From Candidatus Brocadiaceae bacterium (GTDB taxonomy: Bacteria > Planctomycetota > Brocadiia > Brocadiales > Bathyanammoxibiaceae), in the NCBI GenBank assembly GCA_030018855.1, contig JASEHG010000061.1, positions 1 through 9,945 on the forward strand: a stretch of DNA of 9,945 nucleotides, written 5' to 3'. The position numbers and the translations under genes were made by a program. The stretch's first letter is position 1. Each line of letters starts with the position of its first letter. Shown piece by piece: positions 1 through 6,119 of this stretch. Under the pieces are notes generated by a model, which was not told the DNA's origin, searched no databases, and was given only the letters and a program-made list of their open reading frames with translations.

Positions 1-933
1 CTTCTCTTTCATCTCATCCAACCACCCCTTGGCCTCCTCATAATCGGTGGCCTTGTTGATAAGGATGCTATAGGTGTAGACATCAGGAGTTAAATTATTT
101 TTTTGCATTTGAGCTAATAATTCTCGCACCTTTGAATAGTCCAGAAGGCTTGCCATAACTAGATTCCAACTCTTTAGATATGGTCTCCGCTTTTCTTCCT
201 CAAAGGTGTTCAGACTTCCGACCTCTTTTGCTATGCGGGCGGTAGTCAACTCAGTAGTTTTAAGAGCCTGATTTTGTTTTCCTATTTGTTGAAGGGTGTA
301 GATAAAACATTGAGGCACATCCGAATCTGCAGCAGTCTCTGTGTTTATTTCCATTAAGGTATATAGTGGAAAGCTTTCTTCTTTCTTTTCTGAGGCAGGA
401 CGTTTTGGATCCATGAAATCTACGACCGCCCAGTAAAAATCACGCTGAATGTACTTACGGACGGTTTCATCTATAAGTATTTCATTGTCATAACAATATC
501 CCGATGCTCGTACTGCACTTCTTGCACTGTCACCTGCCCAATCTCTTTGCTTATTTGGCAAGTTAACGATGACGTCACGACCAGTACATATAGCTAGACG
601 TAACGGGGGTATCTTGTCTGTTGAAATATTTGTCCCAGTACTCATTTCGCTCTGAAATGTATTGGCCATGATAATTGCAAGACAACACAAACCAGGAATT
701 TTCTCCTCTTTATCAGTCATCAACAACCAGCCATCGCCTGTGAACTTTATTAAGAGATTAGCTAGTCCAAGCTTTTCTTCGTCTTGTTCACCTAAGTGTG
801 GTTGAAGGATTTCTTCAGCAAACTTCTTATTAAACCGGTTAAGCGACGATTGAGGTAAGTTTAGTCCAGTTTTGGTTGAACCCTTCATATCTATACACAA
901 GCAATATACAAATTTACCAAGTTCTTGTGTCAT
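1..933 (-). CDS. Cyclase-homology domain fused to PPR-like repeats (partial, 3' end beyond window)
   Basis: An uninterrupted frame of 311 codons runs from ATG at 933-931 to the window edge with no stop. Residues 1 to about 195 resemble a class III adenylate/guanylate cyclase domain: CIDMKGST at 13-20 gives the first metal Asp (D15), IKFTGDGW at 62-69 gives the second (D67) with the base-contacting Lys (K63), and RDWAGDSARSAVR at 130-142 matches the family's D..G..vN..aR block, giving D131 and R142. The usual Asn of that block is Arg138. After a helical linker (about 205-250), residues 252-284 and 285-311 read as two PPR-like units (SWNLVMASLLDYSKVRELLAQM; then TPDVYTYSILINKATDYEEA), the second cut by the edge. 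No signal peptide or membrane segment is seen, so it is probably cytoplasmic. No strong ribosome site precedes the ATG; GGTGA lies about 11 bases upstream. It is AT-rich compared with its neighbours. Domain calls are from motif reading; cyclase activity and RNA binding are inferred, not shown. Confidence 0.72.
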   Translation of the reverse strand, partial: MTQELGKFVYCLCIDMKGSTKTGLNLPQSSLNRFNKKFAEEILQPHLGEQDEEKLGLANLLIKFTGDGWLLMTDKEEKIPGLCCLAIIMANTFQSEMSTGTNISTDKIPPLRLAICTGRDVIVNLPNKQRDWAGDSARSAVRASGYCYDNEILIDETVRKYIQRDFYWAVVDFMDPKRPASEKKEESFPLYTLMEINTETAADSDVPQCFIYTLQQIGKQNQALKTTELTTARIAKEVGSLNTFEEEKRRPYLKSWNLVMASLLDYSKVRELLAQMQKNNLTPDVYTYSILINKATDYEEAKGWLDEMKEK

Positions 934-956
934 GTTATGGTTTCACCCAAGATTCT

Positions 957-970
957 AAAACAAGTGTTTT
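957..970. repeat. Small AT-rich palindrome between the kinase and cyclase-PPR genes
   Basis: AAAACA-AG-TGTTTT is a 6-bp-arm palindrome in the 45-bp gap. It could act as a weak hairpin in the transcript, but it has no GC stem or clear U-tract, so it is not a convincing terminator. Confidence 0.3.
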
Positions 971-978
971 AAACTATC

Positions 979-1872
979 TCACCCCGGCACAATAATATTC
1001 AACGCCCCCGGCACCACCTGAAACCTGGCGGGGAGGGGGCCGCCCAGGTCGCCGTCCAGTTGATATGATACCTCATCTACGGAGCTTACCTTTATCTCCT
1101 TCCCTTGCAGATACTTTACCTCCTTGATACGGTCGGCTATCCAGAAGAGGATGCCAGCGGTGTATTTCAAGAACTTCAGGTAATCCCTGCCTGGGAATAT
1201 GAATACATCCAGGAGGCCATCGTCTACCCTGGCCCTATTGGTAATAACGAAGGGGCCTGTGTAGCGTCGGCTATTACTTACAAAGACAAAACCTGCCCCC
1301 TCGGCCACTAGCTTACCATCCACCTCCACATCAAGGGCAGGAAATTTGTAGTTCCATAGGGCCTTTAGAATGGGTATGGCGTAGGTGGCCATTGAGACGT
1401 TGCCCTTTCTGTTGGCCTCCAAAACTTTAACCACCTCTGCATCAAAGCCAATGCCGGCCATAAGGAAGAAGTGGCGGCTATCCGCTTTACCTGCATCTAT
1501 CCTGCGGGTATTACCCCTGGCGATGACGTGGGCGGCCTGGATTGGGTCAAGGGGTATCCTCAGCTCCCTGGCCAGTACGTTGGCCGTACCGAGGGGGATA
1601 AGCCCAAGGGGGACGTCATTGCCTATGGCACCATTGATTACCTCATTAAAGGTGCCGTCTCCCCCCATCGTTGCTATGGCCTTATAGTCCAGGGAGTTCC
1701 TGGCCGCCTCTAGTGCATCCCCCTTCTTTTGCGTACGGAACACCTCCACCTCAAGGCCGCGCCGTTCAAGGCATCTCACCACTTCAGGGAGAATCCTGAG
1801 GCCATAACCTCCACCCGCTATGGGGTTCAGGATGAGTTTCAGCCTGCAGTTTAAAAGACTTTTATGACCCAT
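979..1872 (-). CDS. Diacylglycerol/lipid kinase family protein (DagK/YegS-like)
   Basis: A 297-residue protein of the NAD-kinase-like DAGK catalytic family, which phosphorylates diacylglycerol or related lipids with ATP at the inner membrane face. It starts with the strand and glycine turn LNPIAGGG (15-22). The signature GGDGTFNEVINGAIG (70-84) binds nucleotide, PLGTANVLARELRIP (93-107) is the second conserved block, and AGIGFDAEVV (139-148) and QLDGD (271-275) belong to the C-terminal beta-sandwich domain. Length is normal for the family (about 290-310). The ATG at 1872 has no clear ribosome site upstream, and the first ten residues lie before the conserved core, so a slightly later non-ATG start is possible. 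The next gene downstream on the same strand, the cyclase-PPR gene, begins 45 bp after the stop. The exact lipid substrate cannot be read; the family also includes YegS and sphingosine-kinase-like proteins. Confidence 0.9.
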   Translation of the reverse strand: MGHKSLLNCRLKLILNPIAGGGYGLRILPEVVRCLERRGLEVEVFRTQKKGDALEAARNSLDYKAIATMGGDGTFNEVINGAIGNDVPLGLIPLGTANVLARELRIPLDPIQAAHVIARGNTRRIDAGKADSRHFFLMAGIGFDAEVVKVLEANRKGNVSMATYAIPILKALWNYKFPALDVEVDGKLVAEGAGFVFVSNSRRYTGPFVITNRARVDDGLLDVFIFPGRDYLKFLKYTAGILFWIADRIKEVKYLQGKEIKVSSVDEVSYQLDGDLGGPLPARFQVVPGALNIIVPG

Positions 1873-1891
1873 GTGATTTTAGTTGATAGAC

Positions 1892-1949
1892 TTGTAGCCG
1901 CAGGCTTTAGCCTGCGTGAGACAACGCAACCTAAAGGTTGCGGCTACAA
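1892..1949. repeat. 58-bp nested palindromic element (REP/MITE-like)
   Basis: The ends are a perfect 11-bp inverted repeat (TTGTAGCCGCA at 1892-1902, TGCGGCTACAA at 1939-1949). Inside are two further perfect palindromes, CGCAGGCTTTAGCCTGCG (1899-1916) and GCAACCTAAAGGTTGC (1926-1941). The RNA could form a cruciform of two hairpins on a short stem. A second partial copy, sharing its left half, lies at 6044-6075 upstream of coaE. It has no coding capacity and sits in the divergent gap between the lipid kinase and mnmG. Mobilisation by an outside transposase is inferred. Confidence 0.85.
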
Positions 1950-1972
1950 ACAATACGGTAGCAAATTTCTAA

Positions 1973-2000
1973 GTGACCGCACCAGAAAATTAGATAAAAT
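1973..2000 (+). promoter_or_regulatory. Candidate sigma70 promoter for mnmG
   Basis: The AT-rich stretch just upstream of mnmG holds TAAAAT at 1995-2000 (5 of 6 to the -10 consensus). Sixteen bases before it is GTGACC at 1973-1978 (4 of 6 to the -35 consensus). Transcription would start near 2007, giving a leader of about 30 bases. No Shine-Dalgarno sequence is evident before the mnmG ATG. The call rests on sequence match only. Confidence 0.3.
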
Positions 2001-2037
2001 ATATACAATAAACCTTTATTAGTAAATTCAAATCCAT

Positions 2038-3870
2038 ATGGTAAATAATTACGATGTAATCGTAGTAGGCGGTGGCCATGCGGGCTGTGAGGCGGCACTG
2101 GCTACGGCAAGGATGGGACAGCGGACCCTCCTCCTCACCATTAACCCGGACACCATTGCCCAGATGTCCTGTAACCCGGCAATCGGGGGGATGGCCAAGG
2201 GGCAGTTGGTCAGGGAGATAGATGCCCTGGGGGGTGAGATGGCCAGGGGCACTGACGCCACGGCCATCCAGTTCCACATGCTCAACACCAAAAAGGGCCC
2301 AGCCGTACGCAGTCCGAGGGCACAGGCCGATAAGCGACTCTATCAAAAAGAGATGAAGCGCCGCCTGGAGTCCCAGGAAAATCTGTCCATCCGCCAGGAC
2401 GTGGCAGAGTCCTTGTTGGTAGAGAATGGAAAGGCCATTGGGGTAGCAGGGCAGACGGGGACACATTACAAGGCCCGGGCGGTCATCCTTACCACCGGCA
2501 CCTTCCTGAAAGGGCTTATACACATAGGGGAGAGCAAGAGACCAGGGGGTAGGACGGGGGAGCCCTCGGCCCAGGGACTATCAGATTCCCTCAGGGCGCT
2601 GGGTTTTGAGGTGGGACGCCTCAAGACTGGCACCCCTCCCAGGCTCAATGCCAGGACCATAAATTTTGAGGGTCTTCAACAACAGTGGGGGGACGTTGAA
2701 CCCCAGCCCTTCTCTTTTTCAACCGAGAAGGGTCGGGAATGGCCCTGCCACCCACAGGTTCCTTGCTATATTACTTACACCAATGCCGAGACCCACAAGA
2801 TAATCAGGGAAAACCTCCACAGGGCGCCACTCTACACCGGTCAGATAAAGGCCGTGGGCCCCCGCTATTGCCCCTCCATAGAGGACAAGATAGTCCGCTT
2901 CGCCGATAAGGGACAACACCAGATATTCCTTGAGCCAGAGGGGCTGGATACCCTGGAGACGTACTGTAACGGCATCGCCACCAGCCTCCCATGTGACGTA
3001 CAGGAACGACTGGTGCGTTCTATACGGGGGCTGGAGGCGGCGGAGATAATCCGCTATGGTTACGCCATAGAGTACGACTTCGTACCTCCCACCCAGCTTA
3101 AGCCCACACTGGAGACAAAGCTGGTTGAAAACCTCTTTCTGGCCGGGCAGATAAACGGCACGTCTGGTTACGAGGAGGCCGCCGCCCAGGGGATAATGGC
3201 AGGTATCAATGCGGCCCTGAGGCTACGGGGCGAGGGAGGGTTCGTACTGGACCGTTCAGAGGCCTACATAGGGGTGCTCATTGACGACCTGGTAACCAAG
3301 GGGACACAGGAACCTTACCGCATGTTCACCTCCAGGGCCGAGTACAGGCTTATACTACGACAGGATAACGCCGATAGGCGCCTCATGAAGTACGGATATA
3401 AGTTTGGGCTTATCCCAGAGGGGCAGTGGAAGTCCCTGGAGGAGAAGGAATCCTTAATTGCCTGGACCAGGGCGTATCTGCAGAATACCCTCTATGAAGG
3501 GCAGAGTCTGGAGAAATTTCTCAGGAAGCCTGAAGTAGACTTTGCAAGATTGCTGGCAATAGACCCCTCTCTTAGAGAAAAGGGACTCCCTCCCGGGGTA
3601 AAGGAACAGGTAGAAATAGGAGTAAAATACGAGGGCTACATCCAGAGGCAGATGGCCCATGTAGAGAAGTTCAAGAAGATGGAATCCTGGAGCCTCCCTC
3701 CCTGGCTGGATTATCAGGAAATCCCTGAGCTAAGGAAGGAAGCCCGTCAAAAGCTCCTTGAGATAAGACCTGCTTCTCTGGGCCAGGCCGCCCGCATCTC
3801 AGGGGTATCCCCTGCCGACGTCTCCATCCTGATGGTATATCTTACCTCAAAGTCAGGGGCTAGGGGTTAG
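2038..3870 (+). CDS. mnmG: tRNA uridine-5-carboxymethylaminomethyl modification enzyme MnmG (GidA)
   Basis: A 610-residue flavoprotein that, with MnmE, installs the carboxymethylaminomethyl group on wobble U34 of certain tRNAs using FAD, NADH and methylenetetrahydrofolate; it is cytoplasmic. The FAD-binding GGGHAGCEAALA lies at 11-22. The family signature around SCNPAIGGMAKGQLVREI (44-61) contains the conserved Cys45, and the second conserved Cys278 is in RYCPSIEDK. GRTGEPSAQGLS and RLKTGTPPRL follow in the middle, the second FAD block AGQINGTSGYEEAAAQG lies near 378, and TSRAEYRLILRQDNAD opens the helical C-terminal region that contacts tRNA and MnmE. Length is typical (about 610-630). The ATG at 2038 directly precedes the first beta strand, as in relatives, although no ribosome site is visible. 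The last residues (ARG) and the TAG come from the repeat element at 3860-3999. mnmE is not in the window. Confidence 0.97.
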   Translation: MVNNYDVIVVGGGHAGCEAALATARMGQRTLLLTINPDTIAQMSCNPAIGGMAKGQLVREIDALGGEMARGTDATAIQFHMLNTKKGPAVRSPRAQADKRLYQKEMKRRLESQENLSIRQDVAESLLVENGKAIGVAGQTGTHYKARAVILTTGTFLKGLIHIGESKRPGGRTGEPSAQGLSDSLRALGFEVGRLKTGTPPRLNARTINFEGLQQQWGDVEPQPFSFSTEKGREWPCHPQVPCYITYTNAETHKIIRENLHRAPLYTGQIKAVGPRYCPSIEDKIVRFADKGQHQIFLEPEGLDTLETYCNGIATSLPCDVQERLVRSIRGLEAAEIIRYGYAIEYDFVPPTQLKPTLETKLVENLFLAGQINGTSGYEEAAAQGIMAGINAALRLRGEGGFVLDRSEAYIGVLIDDLVTKGTQEPYRMFTSRAEYRLILRQDNADRRLMKYGYKFGLIPEGQWKSLEEKESLIAWTRAYLQNTLYEGQSLEKFLRKPEVDFARLLAIDPSLREKGLPPGVKEQVEIGVKYEGYIQRQMAHVEKFKKMESWSLPPWLDYQEIPELRKEARQKLLEIRPASLGQAARISGVSPADVSILMVYLTSKSGARG

Positions 3871-3999
3871 GGGTCAGGGGTTAGGGAATACAAAATCCAA
3901 ATTTCAAAGCCCAAATGCCAACTGGATTCTATTTGTCATTTGGATTTTGGCATTTGAATTTTTATTGCTGTTCCCTAATCCCTATCCCCTAACCCCTAG
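3860..3999. repeat. 140-bp inverted-repeat element between convergent mnmG and rho (MITE-like; possible bidirectional terminator)
   Basis: The ends are 29-bp inverted repeats made of GGGGTTAGGG-like units (3860-3888 and 3971-3999), matching at 26 of 29 positions. The 82-bp interior is AT-rich and itself roughly self-complementary, with CCAAAT and CAAATGCC motifs on both sides. The whole could fold as one long hairpin on either strand. It starts 11 bases before the end of mnmG and ends 6 bases before the end of rho, so it is placed to stop transcription from both sides. No transposase is encoded. Its terminator role is inferred from position and fold. Confidence 0.8.
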
Positions 4000-4005
4000 T
4001 TTGAC

Positions 4006-5385
4006 CTAGAGGCTAAAGCTCATCAGAAACTCTGCATTAGTCCTGGTCTTGGCTAAGCGGCTCTTGAGGAGTTCAATAGCCTCCACTGGGTTGGTCTCGT
4101 TGAGTACCTTTCTAAGGAGCCAGACCCTCTTGAGTTCCTCTGGGTCTAGTAGGAGCTCTTCCTTACGGGTCCCGGAGCGGGTAATGTCAATTGAAGGGTA
4201 GAGCCTGCGGTCAGCCAGACGTCTATCCAGGTGAAGCTCCATATTGCCGGTACCCTTAAACTCTTCAAAGATTACGTCGTCCATCCTGCTACCGGTATCA
4301 ATGAGGGCCGTGGCTATAATGGTCAGACTCCCACCCTCTTCAATGTTCCTGGCACCTCCGAAGAACCGCTTGGGCTTCTGGAGGGCGTTGGCGTCTATAC
4401 CGCCGGAGAGTATCTTCCCGCTGTGGGGTACCTCTGTGTTATAGGCCCTGGCCAGTCGGGTTATGGAGTCAAGGAGTATCAATACGTCCTTACCATACTC
4501 CACCATCCTCTTGGCCTTCTCCAGTACCATGTCTGCCACCTGGACGTGCCGGCTGGCCGGTTCGTCAAAGGTTGAGCTTACAACCTCTGCAGTGGTCGCC
4601 CGCTCCATCTCGGTTACCTCTTCAGGTCTCTCGTCTATGAGGAGGATGATGAGATAGACCTCTGGATGGTTTTTGCTCACGGCGTTGGCTATCTTCTGCA
4701 GGAGGACGGTCTTGCCTGCCCTGGGTGGGGAGACAATGAGTCCCCTCTGGCCCTTCCCTACGGGGGTAATGAGGTCCATTACCCTCATGTTGATTTCCTC
4801 TGGTGTGGTCTCCAGCAGAAGCCTTTCATCAGGATGAAGGGGGGTGAGGTCATCAAATAGCACCCGTTCTGCCATGACTTCTGGGTCTTCAAAGTTAATG
4901 GCCTCTACCTTCAGCAGGGCGAAGTACCTCTCCCCTTCCTTCGGGGGGCGTATCTGCCCGGAGACAGTGACCCCTGTCTTTATCCCGAACCTCCGTATCT
5001 GGGAGGGGGAGATGTATATGTCATCTGGCCCTGGGAGGTAACTGTAGTCAGGAGAGCGCAGGAAGCCAAAACCCTCTGGCAGTACCTCCACCACCCCTTC
5101 TCCGTACATAAGACCGTTCTGGGTAACCCTGTCCTTCAGGATTTTGAAGATGAGTTCCTGTTTCTTCAGTCCATGACACTCCTTCACACCTTCCTTTTTG
5201 GCCAGATCCTGAAGCTCCTTTATGGTCATCTTCTGGAGCTGTCTTATGTTAAGTTCCTCTTTTTTCTCTACCCTCTCTGTCCTCTCACTCCTTTCTGCCT
5301 TTTCGGCCCTTTCTGCCTTTTCGGCCGCCTTCCTAGGCTCTTCAACCACTGCTTGTTCTGCTACACTCGTCTTCTTAACAGCCAT
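4006..5385 (-). CDS. rho: Transcription termination factor Rho
   Basis: A 459-residue RNA-dependent ATPase/helicase that forms a hexameric ring and releases RNA from paused RNA polymerase. A charged, low-complexity N-terminus (about 1-44) precedes the Rho N-terminal helical domain (NIRQLQKMTIKELQDLAKK, 46-64) and the cold-shock-like RNA-binding fold (EGFGFLRSPDYSYLPGPDD, 104-122). The ATPase core has Walker A PPRAGKT (220-226), DERPEEVTEM with the catalytic Glu (251-260), Walker B VLILLDS with D306, the Q-loop LSGGIDANALQKPKRFFGG (326-344) and the R-loop KGTGNMEL (377-384). All key residues are present. It is about 40 residues longer than E. coli Rho (419) because of the N-terminal extension. 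The start is well supported: GGAGGAAC lies five bases or so before the ATG. It begins 18 bp after the coaE stop, as the last gene of polA-coaE-rho. Confidence 0.98.
   Translation of the reverse strand: MAVKKTSVAEQAVVEEPRKAAEKAERAEKAERSERTERVEKKEELNIRQLQKMTIKELQDLAKKEGVKECHGLKKQELIFKILKDRVTQNGLMYGEGVVEVLPEGFGFLRSPDYSYLPGPDDIYISPSQIRRFGIKTGVTVSGQIRPPKEGERYFALLKVEAINFEDPEVMAERVLFDDLTPLHPDERLLLETTPEEINMRVMDLITPVGKGQRGLIVSPPRAGKTVLLQKIANAVSKNHPEVYLIILLIDERPEEVTEMERATTAEVVSSTFDEPASRHVQVADMVLEKAKRMVEYGKDVLILLDSITRLARAYNTEVPHSGKILSGGIDANALQKPKRFFGGARNIEEGGSLTIIATALIDTGSRMDDVIFEEFKGTGNMELHLDRRLADRRLYPSIDITRSGTRKEELLLDPEELKRVWLLRKVLNETNPVEAIELLKSRLAKTRTNAEFLMSFSL
5291..5326 (-). repeat. 18-bp perfect tandem repeat inside rho
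   Basis: Two exact 18-bp copies (5291-5308 and 5309-5326) encode AEKAER twice within the charged N-terminal extension of Rho. The array lies outside the conserved RNA-binding and ATPase domains, so copy number could vary without loss of the core. Confidence 0.9.
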
Positions 5386-5390
5386 AATGT

Positions 5391-5398
5391 TCCTCCAA
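5391..5398 (-). promoter_or_regulatory. Strong Shine-Dalgarno site for rho
   Basis: On the minus strand the sequence before the rho start reads GGAGGAACATTATG. This is the clearest ribosome site in the window and fixes the rho start. Confidence 0.8.
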
Positions 5399-5403
5399 GT
5401 AAC

Positions 5404-6036
5404 TTATAAAACTAACTTTTGCCAAAAATCCTTTACTTGTCTAAAAGTCTCCTCCTTTGAGGAGTCGTTGTTTATCACAACGTGGGCCTTCTTTTTCTTT
5501 TGGGACTCAGGGGCTTGAAAGCCCTCCCGCCGCTGGACTTCCCCACGGGACCATCCCTTGAGCCTGGACCTTTCTTCTTTTACCTCAGGTCTTGCCTCCA
5601 CGAAAACCAACAGGTCACAAGCCTCGTCTAGCCCTGTCTCCAACAGGAGGGCCGCATCTATAACCAGGGGTATAGATTCCTTTTCCTTCCTGTCCACCTC
5701 TCCTTCGCTCCGCTCAAGGACAAGCCTCCGGATGGACTCCAGGATTGGCGGGTGGAGTAGATTGGTCAGTTCTTTCAGGGCCTCCCCGTTGGAGAATACG
5801 ATACTGGCCAATTTCCCACGGTCTATCTTTCCTTCCCCCTCTCCCTTTCCCTCTCCCCCCAAAAGCCCCTTTCCCCACCTTTCTAATACCTTCTCTTTTA
5901 TCTCTGGCTTTTCAAGGAGTTCGTGGGCCATCTCATCGGCATGGATTACCTCTGCCCCAAGCGAACCCAGCATCTCTGCCACCATGCTCTTACCACTAGC
6001 AACACCACCCATAATCCCTATAACCCTGGGTTTCAT
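5404..6036 (-). CDS. coaE: Dephospho-CoA kinase CoaE
   Basis: A 210-residue cytoplasmic P-loop kinase that phosphorylates the 3'-hydroxyl of dephospho-CoA, the last step of coenzyme A synthesis. The P-loop GGVASGKS is at 10-17, HADEMAHEL (35-43) matches the family's DAD..aH block, IDRGKLASIVF is the conserved lid-side segment, LLHPPI matches the HP motif, and the C-terminal core (LVIDAALLLETGLDEACD) corresponds to the usual D.PLLfE strand. Two stretches look added: a Gly/Glu/Lys run (GGEGKGEGEGK, near 60-70) and about seven extra residues after the HP motif, where a genomic repeat is embedded at 5701-5727. The start lies directly next to a palindromic element and a duplicated copy of the gene's own first codons (6076-6113). 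AAGAAG abuts the ATG, too close to be a good ribosome site. The gene lies between polA and rho on the same strand, 18 bp before rho. Confidence 0.95.
   Translation of the reverse strand: MKPRVIGIMGGVASGKSMVAEMLGSLGAEVIHADEMAHELLEKPEIKEKVLERWGKGLLGGEGKGEGEGKIDRGKLASIVFSNGEALKELTNLLHPPILESIRRLVLERSEGEVDRKEKESIPLVIDAALLLETGLDEACDLLVFVEARPEVKEERSRLKGWSRGEVQRREGFQAPESQKKKKAHVVINNDSSKEETFRQVKDFWQKLVL
5701..5727. repeat. Dispersed repeat embedded in the coaE coding sequence
   Basis: These 27 bases match 9018-9044 in the non-coding stretch upstream of polA at 26 positions, allowing two single-base indels. The core TCCTTCGCTCCGCTCAAGGA is partly palindromic (TCCTT/AAGGA). In coaE it is read in frame as RLVLERSEGE, between the HP motif and the conserved core strand, where the protein is longer than B. 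subtilis CoaE as I recall it. Confidence 0.7.
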
Positions 6037-6113
6037 GCTTCTTTATGTCTCGCAGGCTAAAGCCTGCGGCTACAAAACACCACCCATAATCCCTATAACC
6101 CTGGGTCTCATGC
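6001..6113 (-). repeat. 38-bp direct repeat of the coaE start flanking a palindromic element
   Basis: Bases 6001-6038 and 6076-6113 are identical at 37 of 38 positions. Between them lie 37 bases containing the palindrome CGCAGGCT-AA-AGCCTGCG (6051-6068) and the TTGTAGCCGCA end also seen at 1892. The downstream copy is the true start of coaE (MKPRVIGIMGGV). The upstream copy encodes MRPRVIGIMGGVL and then meets TAG inside the element. The layout resembles an insertion that duplicated its flank and left coaE intact. Confidence 0.88.
6070..6111 (-). pseudogene. 13-codon vestigial coaE leader (MRPRVIGIMGGVL)
   Basis: An ATG at 6111-6109 opens a short frame repeating the first twelve codons of coaE, with Arg for Lys at codon 2. 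A Leu codon and TAG follow, contributed by the palindromic element. GGAAA lies about six bases upstream, a better-placed ribosome site than that before coaE itself. It may be a relic, or a short upstream frame translated ahead of coaE. Confidence 0.6.
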
Positions 6114-6119
6114 GGTTTC

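Noticed and set aside
1990..2523. 177-codon minus-strand frame overlapping mnmG
   Set aside because: It lies antisense to the strongly conserved mnmG coding sequence and has no recognisable motif; it is a shadow frame.
3860..3999. Telomere-like GGGGTTAGGG array
   Set aside because: Only a few degenerate units are present, arranged as inverted arms of one element inside a chromosome; it is not a telomere or a replication end.
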